A stretch of DNA of 5,546 bases. Origin: an uncultured Eubacteriales bacterium (lineage in GTDB: Bacteria; Bacillota; Clostridia; Christensenellales; UBA1242). The position numbers and the translations under genes were made by a program. Of this stretch, positions 1 to 5,546 are shown in pieces. The notes beneath the pieces were generated by a model. The model saw nothing but the letters and a program-made list of their open reading frames with translations, was not told the DNA's origin and did not search any database. The DNA lies in contig CAJKVX010000057.1 of assembly GCA_905203455.1 (NCBI GenBank), positions 1 through 5,546 on the forward strand, written 5' to 3'. The first letter of the stretch is position 1. Every line of letters starts with the position of its first letter.

Positions 1-3
1 AAG

Positions 4-12
4 TGCTATAAT
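4..12 (+). promoter_or_regulatory. extended -10 promoter element
   Basis: TGCTATAAT is an exact match to the extended -10 consensus TGnTATAAT used by the housekeeping sigma factor. Transcription would start near position 18-20 and give a leader of about 75 bases before the ATG at 94. The leader is extremely AT-rich (roughly 18-57 is nearly all A and T), with TTAATTA-type inverted words but no stable hairpin, so no riboswitch or attenuator is suggested. The -35 region lies outside the window and cannot be judged; an extended -10 can work with a weak one. That this promoter drives the large gene is inferred from its position and direction. Confidence 0.6.
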
Positions 13-84
13 GCGGATGTTAATTAGTTATTAATTAATTATTAAATATTTTTGGCAAATTTATTCGGGCATATTTTTTAAATT

Positions 85-90
85 AGGGGA
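85..90 (+). promoter_or_regulatory. ribosome binding site for the large gene
   Basis: AGGGGA lies three bases before the ATG at 94 and is the only purine-rich Shine-Dalgarno-like stretch in the leader. It pairs with the CCUCC end of 16S rRNA if one G-U wobble is allowed. The spacing is a little short, but the ATG is immediately followed by a Lys-rich start and a hydrophobic segment typical of an export signal, so this start is well supported. Confidence 0.65.
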
Positions 91-93
91 AAT

Positions 94-171
94 ATGAAAA
101 AACTTTTAAAATATATTATCGCACTAGCAGTAGTGTTTACCATATCAATGACAACAACAATAAGCATGCTC
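94..171 (+). other. N-terminal export signal or membrane anchor (residues 1-26)
   Basis: Residues 2-6 carry three lysines. They are followed by about 20 mostly hydrophobic residues (Y7 to L26: I-I-A-L-A-V-V-F and then Thr/Ser/Met/Ile-rich). This is the n-region plus h-region of a Sec signal. A clear A-x-A cleavage site is not visible: the segment runs into S-M-L-T-P-N. It may be cut after the Thr-rich stretch or may stay as a signal anchor. No cysteine lies nearby, so lipoprotein processing is excluded. Confidence 0.75.
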
Positions 172-3100
172 ACACCAAACCTTGGTGGCGGGGCGGGAAG
201 TAACCTTGTTACCGAGGGAACTAATCAAAGCCAAGCAATGGGTAAACTTTTGAATTATTTTCAAACTCTTAAAACCTTTGAACTTAGCGGGCAAATTGAA
301 GTTGGGTTTGAAACGGAGCAAAGCGGGCAAGGTGCAGAGGCACAAAAAACCTCAAACACACTAAGTGCAGTTTCTGCTTCAAATTCATGTGAGGGTTTAG
401 CAACAGATGACGCAGTTGTTAGTTTTTTTGTTCAGGCTGACATTTCAAACAACCCAAAACTTAGTGCAGACATAACTTTAACAAATAATGGAAGCCAGGC
501 AAATGTTGGTATTGTTTATGCTGAAGGCAAACTGTTTTTAAACACAGATAGCACAAAAATTGTTGTAAGCGGTGAAAGCCTTGAAAGTGCCCTTTACTTA
601 ATTCTTTCAAGCCTTAATGTTGAAGAATTTAACCTTGAAAGCCTTATGGCGGGGCTTGATATGAACAAAATCATGGCAAGCCTGGCTAACATGCAAGAAC
701 AGCAGAATGAAGACGGAACAATAACTTGCAACCTTAATGTTGAAGGCATTGGCAGTGCAGACATTATTATGGATGCAGACTATAACCTTAAAAGCCTTGA
801 AGTTTATGATTTAAGTTTTGAGGGTTTGCAAGTAAACCTTTCAGCAGACATTGAAAAAACTGCCGAATGCAAACTTGATGAGCCAGAAAATGCAAATGAA
901 TATCTTGACGCAACAAAACTTGTAAAAAGTTTAAAAAACACATTAAGTGCAAATGAAATTGAACTTAACACCCTTCTTTCATTTAGTGATGCTTCATTTA
1001 GCGCAACTGCAAGCATTTCAATTCTTAAAAGTGCACAAGGTTTTGCAGCAAAAGTTGACCTTAACCTTAATGGCATTAATGCAAGCGTGGTTTATTTAAA
1101 TGGTGAATGTTTTGTTAGCCTTGAAAACATAAAGGTAAGTTTTAACACTAATGATTTTAACACCACTTTTAAAGACCTGCTTGATAACCTTTTGCCACAA
1201 AACAACCAAATTAAAAATGAAATAATTGAGGCAACAAATAATCTTACACAAGATTTTAATAACCAAACTTCAAATATATTTGAAAACTTAAACATAAATG
1301 AAGTTTTAAAAAGCATAAAGGGTTTAGAAATTGGGGAAAATGAAGTAAGAATTAATGTTGACCTTAATGAAATTTCAAACATTCACTTTAATACCCTTGC
1401 TTTTGCCCAAATTAAATTAAGTGAAAACAATGATTTTGTTGAAAATGTTTCATTAAGACTTAATTCAAATGATTTTGATTTTAGTGCAAACCTTAATGCT
1501 GCTAGCACCATTGAAACAGAACTTAGCGTTAACCCAAATGAATATCTTGACCTTGCAGATTTTTACTGCAATTTAAAAACTCTTGCAAACCTTAGCAGTG
1601 CTAACATAGATTTTTATGCTCAGTTAACCCAAAACGGCAAAACAAACACAATTAAGGCAAATGCCAACTTAAACTTAAAACAAAATCAGTTTGAAACACT
1701 TTTAAGTTTAAACCAAAACCAAATTGGGCTTTCATTTTTAAACAACAATCTTTATTTTAGTGGGTTTGGCGCTTGCTTAAACCTTAACAATGACCTTTTA
1801 AATTTAGGTCTTGCTGAACTTAAAAACATTGATTTCAATGAAATTTTAAACAAATTGTCAGGCTTTTCTAATTCAAGCGAGGGGCCAGCAATCAGTGATA
1901 TTATTAGTAAGGTAATGCAAATCTTAAATTCATTCAAAGCCCAAAACTTTAACCTAAATGAAGTTTTAAGCAAAATTTTTGGCAACACTTTAAACTTAGA
2001 AGACAACTTAAACGCCCAAGAAATTAAAGACCTTTTTGCCGATTTTAATTTAACAAATTTACCTAATGTTGATTTTAACAAAATTAGCGAAGTTTTAAGT
2101 GGCATAAGGCTTTCAGGGGGCACCATCAGCGTTAACCTTAAAAAGGGCACTTTTGGGCTTGCAAGTGATTTAAGTTTTGAACTTGTGATTGAAAATGGCA
2201 ATTTAAGTTTAAACATTCAAAAACTTGAAATTTTGGGCACAAGCGTGCAGTTAAGCCTTGAAGTGAAAGTTGACCCTGAGGTTAATGTTGAAGTAAACGA
2301 AGAAGATTATCTTGACATTTACGCTCTTTACACAAACTTAAAAGGCTTGCAAAACTTTTCAAGCGGAGAGGTTGGTGCAAACTTAACTCTTTCTTCAAAC
2401 GGCAAAACTTACCAAACGGCAAACATTTCAGCAAAACTGAGTGAAGGTTACCTTAACGCCCAAGCAGATTTTGCAGGAGCGTTTGCAAAAAAACTTAGCC
2501 TTATTCAAATTGAAAACAACACTTTTGTCAGTGTTGATAACTTAAACTTAACATTCAATTACAATAAACTTAAAACTCTTTTAAATTTAGAAGAAAACAG
2601 CAATTTAGAGCAAGAAATTAACAACACAACTGTTGAAGATGTTAAAAACATTTTCAAAAATTTAAATCTCAGCACCTACATTTTTGAAAACACTTTTGAA
2701 AGCATCAAGACTATATCTGCTAAATCTTTGCTTGAAAGTGTTTTGGGGATAAAAGTTAATAGCGGTGCGATTGAATTGCAACTGAAAGGCTCAATTTTAG
2801 GGCAAGAACAGACCATTTTTGTCACAATCAGTTTAAATGAAAACCAAATAAGTTCAATTAACATTTCAAACTTGCAAGTTTCAAAAACAGATTATGCAAG
2901 CATTAACTTAACACTTAGTGAGTGTGAAGTTGAACCTGAAACTGTTGATGCCTCTGCCTACACCGATGTTTGCAAAATTATTGAACAGTTTAAAAACTTC
3001 AGCCTTAATTCGCTTAGCGCAAATGTTGTTTTAAAAGTTTTTGAACAAAACAGCCAAATTTATGAACTGCTTTCAAACCTTGACTTAATTGTTGCAAGCA

Positions 3101-5214
3101 ATAGCGAAGATGATTATTTAAACCTAACCCTTAACCTTGGTGGAAGGCATGAGTTAAACGCAAATGTTGTGCTTAAAAATAACCAAATTTACCTTAATGT
3201 TGAAGACATTTTTGTAAAACTTGAAAAGCAGTTGCTTTGCGATGTGTTTAACCTTGAAAATTCAAACCTTAAAACACTTTTTGAAAACCTAGTTTTAAAT
3301 AACATAAACCTTGATGAATTTGAAACAGACAATTTGAACTTTGATGTTTACCAAATTTTGGGCATTTTAAATGAAATTCAAATTTCATCAAACAAAACAC
3401 AGGTTAATGTAACAATTCCTGCCCACTTACTTGGGTTTGAAAATGACCTAACCATTAAAGTTGTTTTAAATGAAAATGGCTTCCCTAAACAAATTGAAGT
3501 TAAAAACCTTGAAGCCCTTGAAAAAAGATTTGAATTTACCCTTGATTTCAGCCTAAACTGTGAAATTGAAAAGGTTAACTTGCAAGAAAATTATTTTGAC
3601 CTGCAATCTCGTTACAGCGAACTTGTTAGCATTTTGGGGCAAAACAACCTTGCGTTCAGCGCAACCCTTGGGTTAACCAATTCAGCGGTAGGGCAAGACT
3701 CTAATTTTGAAAGTTTTGATTACACCAAAACCCTTGAACTTTTGCTTGAAAAAGAAAGTAACCCTGAGCAAAAATTAGTTAACCTTTATGGCTTCATTAA
3801 AGCCACAGGGCTTCTAGATAACATTAATCTTGATGTTTATTACCAAGACCAAGTGCTTTACATTTCATACCTTTCACAACAAGGCAATCAACCTCTTAAA
3901 ATAAAAATTGATAAAAACAACATCACAAGCAGTGTTCTTGCAATTGTCAACTTGTTATATAACGACGCACAAACAACTCAAAACATCAACAGCCTTCTTG
4001 CAGACTTCCACAGTTTTCTTGAAGGGCAAAGCCTTGACACCTTGTTTGGCATCAACTTTAAAAGCCTTAGCGAAGTGGTTAAATTGGTTTTAAACAGCAC
4101 TCTTGCAAACAGCACCAACACCACCGCAAACACAACGGGCACTCAAAACGCCAATGCAGATGCACAAATTGCAAGTGTTAACATTGAACAAATTTTAAAT
4201 ATCATTAAAAGCATAACCCTTAATGAAAGCAAGGTTGAAGTTCTTTATGACGGCATTAAGGTAAACGCAAGTTACAGTGAAAATAAACTTCAAAATGTTC
4301 AAGTTTTGGGGCTTGGTGCAGATATTCTTTCTGCCCTTAACATTAAAACCGATGAGGCGTTTGCAAACCTTGATGTTACATTTGATTACACCAACTCTTC
4401 ACCAGATGCGGTTTCAGATTCAGGCTATATTAACCTTAACGGGGTTGACACAATACTAAGTGCTGTTGAAAACGCATATAACAACAATGCTTCAGTTGAA
4501 CTTAGTGCAAATGTAGACATCAGTTTTCAAGGTCTTGATTGGCTTGTTGGTCTTATTGCAGGTGGCAAAATTTCACCACTTGTTAACGCAAAAATCAATT
4601 TTAATTCAAAAAAAGGCCTTGAAATGTTTATAACAATTTCACAAATTCCATCAATAAGCATTCTAACAGGAAGTTTTGAAGACCGCATTACCACCATTTA
4701 CTATAACAATAACATGATTTACATTGACCGTGCAGACACCACCAAAGAGTGGAAGTGGGGCAGTTGGGGATATGAATATACCACAACGCATTACCTTTAC
4801 AGTTGCACTACAACTTGGGCGTTTAGCGGCGCAAACATTGCATACCTTTTGCAACATGCACTTGGCTTTACTGACACAATAACTGACGCCATTGTTAACG
4901 CACTGAATAAGGTTGACGAAAAAGCACCAGCAGATGTTATTGAAAACATAATGAAATCATTTAGGGTTAGTGATACAGAAGATGGCAGCAAGCAGTTTAA
5001 CATTGGAATTGATGGCTCAGCGTTAACACAAAACACACAGGTTGGCGAATTTATTGCAACAGTGATTGTAAACAACAACACAATAACTAATGTTGGCATT
5101 TCAATGAACTTTGTAGATATTATCACCATCAACCCATTGTTTGCAGTAACCTTAAACAAAAACCCATACACCTTCACTTTCAACATAAACCAAAACTTCA
5201 CCTTCCTTGGTTAA
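94..5214 (+). CDS. giant secreted or membrane-anchored seven-module protein, family not recognised
   Basis: Encodes 1706 residues; I recognise no named family. Residues 1-6 are Lys-rich and about 7-26 are hydrophobic, which fits a signal peptide or uncleaved anchor; a Gly-rich stretch follows (31-35). There is no lipobox cysteine, LPXTG, SLH domain or C-terminal membrane helix. The rest is seven divergent modules starting near residues 49, 270, 484, 739, 956, 1167 and 1445. Each has an N-terminal helix, beta strands, a helical middle rich in Leu and Asn, and closing strands. A Thr/Asn linker lies at 1334-1358. Module 7 carries an aromatic patch at 1553-1577. Composition is extreme: nine Arg, eleven scattered Cys, and five Trp, all after residue 1480. 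The alternating polar/hydrophobic strands around helices recall LolA/LppX-like lipid carriers, but that is a weak inference. An extracellular structural or adhesive role is equally possible. The frame is intact, and codon use looks uniform throughout. Confidence 0.93.
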   Translation: MKKLLKYIIALAVVFTISMTTTISMLTPNLGGGAGSNLVTEGTNQSQAMGKLLNYFQTLKTFELSGQIEVGFETEQSGQGAEAQKTSNTLSAVSASNSCEGLATDDAVVSFFVQADISNNPKLSADITLTNNGSQANVGIVYAEGKLFLNTDSTKIVVSGESLESALYLILSSLNVEEFNLESLMAGLDMNKIMASLANMQEQQNEDGTITCNLNVEGIGSADIIMDADYNLKSLEVYDLSFEGLQVNLSADIEKTAECKLDEPENANEYLDATKLVKSLKNTLSANEIELNTLLSFSDASFSATASISILKSAQGFAAKVDLNLNGINASVVYLNGECFVSLENIKVSFNTNDFNTTFKDLLDNLLPQNNQIKNEIIEATNNLTQDFNNQTSNIFENLNINEVLKSIKGLEIGENEVRINVDLNEISNIHFNTLAFAQIKLSENNDFVENVSLRLNSNDFDFSANLNAASTIETELSVNPNEYLDLADFYCNLKTLANLSSANIDFYAQLTQNGKTNTIKANANLNLKQNQFETLLSLNQNQIGLSFLNNNLYFSGFGACLNLNNDLLNLGLAELKNIDFNEILNKLSGFSNSSEGPAISDIISKVMQILNSFKAQNFNLNEVLSKIFGNTLNLEDNLNAQEIKDLFADFNLTNLPNVDFNKISEVLSGIRLSGGTISVNLKKGTFGLASDLSFELVIENGNLSLNIQKLEILGTSVQLSLEVKVDPEVNVEVNEEDYLDIYALYTNLKGLQNFSSGEVGANLTLSSNGKTYQTANISAKLSEGYLNAQADFAGAFAKKLSLIQIENNTFVSVDNLNLTFNYNKLKTLLNLEENSNLEQEINNTTVEDVKNIFKNLNLSTYIFENTFESIKTISAKSLLESVLGIKVNSGAIELQLKGSILGQEQTIFVTISLNENQISSINISNLQVSKTDYASINLTLSECEVEPETVDASAYTDVCKIIEQFKNFSLNSLSANVVLKVFEQNSQIYELLSNLDLIVASNSEDDYLNLTLNLGGRHELNANVVLKNNQIYLNVEDIFVKLEKQLLCDVFNLENSNLKTLFENLVLNNINLDEFETDNLNFDVYQILGILNEIQISSNKTQVNVTIPAHLLGFENDLTIKVVLNENGFPKQIEVKNLEALEKRFEFTLDFSLNCEIEKVNLQENYFDLQSRYSELVSILGQNNLAFSATLGLTNSAVGQDSNFESFDYTKTLELLLEKESNPEQKLVNLYGFIKATGLLDNINLDVYYQDQVLYISYLSQQGNQPLKIKIDKNNITSSVLAIVNLLYNDAQTTQNINSLLADFHSFLEGQSLDTLFGINFKSLSEVVKLVLNSTLANSTNTTANTTGTQNANADAQIASVNIEQILNIIKSITLNESKVEVLYDGIKVNASYSENKLQNVQVLGLGADILSALNIKTDEAFANLDVTFDYTNSSPDAVSDSGYINLNGVDTILSAVENAYNNNASVELSANVDISFQGLDWLVGLIAGGKISPLVNAKINFNSKKGLEMFITISQIPSISILTGSFEDRITTIYYNNNMIYIDRADTTKEWKWGSWGYEYTTTHYLYSCTTTWAFSGANIAYLLQHALGFTDTITDAIVNALNKVDEKAPADVIENIMKSFRVSDTEDGSKQFNIGIDGSALTQNTQVGEFIATVIVNNNTITNVGISMNFVDIITINPLFAVTLNKNPYTFTFNINQNFTFLG
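238..5211 (+). repeat. seven divergent protein modules in tandem (residues 49-1706)
   Basis: The modules are seen by eye in the translation. Modules 2, 3 and 4 open with E/D-Y-L-D at Y270 (base 901), Y484 (1543) and Y739 (2308). Modules 5, 6 and 7 open with degenerate forms: Y-T-D at Y956 (2959), Y-F-D at Y1167 (3592) and Y-I-N at Y1445 (4426). Module 1 lacks the tyrosine, but its L-K at 59-60 aligns with L-K at 280-281 of module 2. Most modules close with a strand pair joined by an N-E-N-like turn, seen at residues 912-929, 1122-1142, 1394-1408 and 1657-1674, and more loosely at 224-242. Module lengths run from 211 to 278 residues. The differences lie mainly in the helical middle, plus the linker in module 6. 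Sequence identity between modules is low, so the duplications are old. Boundaries are approximate. Confidence 0.7.
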
Positions 5215-5216
5215 TC

Positions 5217-5260
5217 TGTTATCCTGAGTGAACCCTCGTTAACCTGTCATTTTAAGCGAG
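5217..5260 (+). repeat. two degenerate fragments of the downstream palindromic repeat
   Basis: Bases 5217-5230 (TGTTATCCTGAGTG) and 5245-5260 (TGTCATTTTAAGCGAG) resemble the start of the intact arms, TGTCATTCTGAGCG, with a few changes. Neither has a matching 3' half with the 5-bp partner stem, so they look like decayed copies. The first begins two bases after the TAA of the large gene. The repeat cluster therefore abuts the gene directly, and no separate intrinsic terminator is seen between them. Confidence 0.5.
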
Positions 5261-5272
5261 CACCCACAATGC

Positions 5273-5347
5273 GTCATTCTGAGCACAGTCGAAGAATCTA
5301 ACATTATTTAAGATGTTTCGACTTCGTTTCACTCCGCTCAACATGAC
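5273..5347. repeat. palindromic intergenic repeat, pair 1
   Basis: The left arm is 5273-5299 and the right arm is 5311-5347 in the opposite orientation, separated by 11 AT-rich bases. The left arm folds on itself through ATTCT (5276-5280) and AGAAT (5293-5297). The right arm folds through ATGTT (5313-5317) and AACAT (5340-5344). The two arms also pair with each other imperfectly (GTCAT with ATGAC, TGAGC with GCTCA, CGAA with TTCG). The right arm is longer in its loop. A transcript through here would form strong hairpins that could limit readthrough or protect the 3' end of the upstream mRNA. There is no U-tract, so it is not called a terminator. Confidence 0.8.
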
Positions 5348-5354
5348 TGTGTAG

Positions 5355-5421
5355 TGTCATTCTGAGCGACCAGCGGGAGCCGAAGAATCTTCTAGATTTC
5401 TCGACTACGCTCGAAATGACA
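5355..5421. repeat. palindromic intergenic repeat, pair 2
   Basis: The left arm 5355-5390 and the inverted right arm 5394-5421 are separated by only three bases. The outer ends TGTCATT and AATGACA are perfect complements. The left arm self-pairs by ATTCT (5359-5363) with AGAAT (5384-5388); the right arm by ATTTC (5396-5400) with GAAAT (5413-5417). The first 35 bases of this left arm are identical to bases 5512-5546. The left arm is about 56% G+C, clearly richer than the AT-rich gene before it. Confidence 0.85.
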
Positions 5422-5425
5422 GGAT

Positions 5426-5507
5426 TGTCATTCTGAGCAAGTGAAACGCGTCGAAGAATCTATTTCATCTAGATTTCTCGGTTCGCTTACGCTCTCTCGA
5501 AATGACA
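5426..5507. repeat. palindromic intergenic repeat, pair 3
   Basis: The left arm 5426-5461 and the inverted right arm 5471-5507 are separated by nine bases. The left arm self-pairs by ATTCT (5430-5434) with AGAAT (5455-5459), and the right by ATTTC (5473-5477) with GAAAT (5499-5503). It is joined to pair 2 and to the next copy by the same four-base spacer GGAT (5422-5425 and 5508-5511). A 29-base stretch across each junction is identical (5410-5438 and 5496-5524), which points to tandem duplication. Confidence 0.85.
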
Positions 5508-5511
5508 GGAT

Positions 5512-5546
5512 TGTCATTCTGAGCGACCAGCGGGAGCCGAAGAATC
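5512..5546. repeat. palindromic intergenic repeat, pair 4, cut by the window end
   Basis: Only the left arm is present. It is base-for-base identical to 5355-5389 of pair 2, 157 bases upstream, and self-pairs by ATTCT (5516-5520) with AGAAT (5541-5545). By analogy with pairs 1-3, an inverted right arm should follow just beyond the window. Confidence 0.8.

Noticed and set aside
370..420. Lipoprotein attachment at the first cysteine (residue 99)
   Set aside because: The cysteine is far from the hydrophobic N-terminal segment and not in an L-x-x-C lipobox, so it cannot be a lipidation site.
1752..2216. 154-codon open frame on the - strand
   Set aside because: It lies wholly inside the large gene, antisense to Leu/Asn-rich coding sequence whose codon bias (CTT, AAC, TTA) leaves few reverse stops. 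The translation is low-complexity Leu/Ser/Lys/Phe with no recognisable domain.
616..3210. Short nucleotide direct repeats such as CCTTAATGTTGAAG near 612, 732 and 3192
   Set aside because: They encode the common Leu-Asn-Val-Glu string in the same codons within a low-complexity gene. They are too short and scattered to be a mobile or regulatory repeat.
3908..4093. Short + strand frames overlapping the large gene (also 4277-4459)
   Set aside because: They are out-of-frame overlaps with no ribosome binding site and no domain, and they are fully explained by the main reading frame.
4797..5201. 134-codon open frame on the - strand near the 3' end of the gene
   Set aside because: It is antisense to a well-supported module of the large protein. 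Its hydrophobic stretches mirror Asn/Thr-rich codons on the other strand rather than showing a true membrane protein.
5273..5347. Intrinsic terminator for the large gene
   Set aside because: Strong hairpins exist, but none is followed by a run of T on the + strand. It is therefore described as a repeat with only possible 3'-end function.
5273..5546. CRISPR array
   Set aside because: The repeats alternate in orientation, differ in length and sequence, and are separated by only a few bases. There are no unique spacers of even length.

Overview
This window is filled almost entirely by one very long protein gene. It spans 94-5214 on the + strand (1706 codons plus TAA) and is followed by a 332-base tail of palindromic intergenic repeats. 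The gene is AT-rich, with TTA/CTT leucines, AAC/AAT asparagines and AAA lysines. It has a purine-rich ribosome binding site and a consensus extended -10 promoter, and it reads through under the standard code with TGG for tryptophan. This suggests a low-GC bacterium, perhaps an uncultivated Bacillota/Clostridia-like lineage. That placement is an inference from composition and style only; nothing in the window is a taxonomic marker.

Layout. Bases 1-93 form the upstream region: TGCTATAAT at 4-12 (extended -10; any -35 lies before the window), a very AT-rich leader, and AGGGGA at 85-90 just before the ATG. Bases 94-5214 encode an exported or membrane-tethered protein with an N-terminal hydrophobic segment. 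Its body is seven divergent copies of a module of about 210-280 residues, and I do not recognise its family. Each module begins with a short helix (the clearest copies start E/D-Y-L-D), continues with beta strands and a leucine-rich helical middle, and ends with strands carrying an 'L-N-E-N-x-I-x-x-I-x-I-x-x-L'-like pattern. The topology recalls LolA/LppX-type lipid-carrier folds, but only weakly. I see no catalytic motif, lipobox, LPXTG signal or C-terminal membrane anchor.

Bases 5215-5546 contain no gene. They hold two degenerate repeat fragments, then three complete inverted pairs and one truncated copy of an intergenic repeat that is richer in GC than the gene. Each arm can fold on itself. 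The 5-bp stem comes in three classes (ATTCT/AGAAT, ATTTC/GAAAT, ATGTT/AACAT) that covary perfectly, while the flanks (TGTC...CT) and a GA-G...C-GA core stay constant. This arm-level covariation and the seven-module protein are the two observations most worth following up. No other gene is in the window, so there is no operon context for function.
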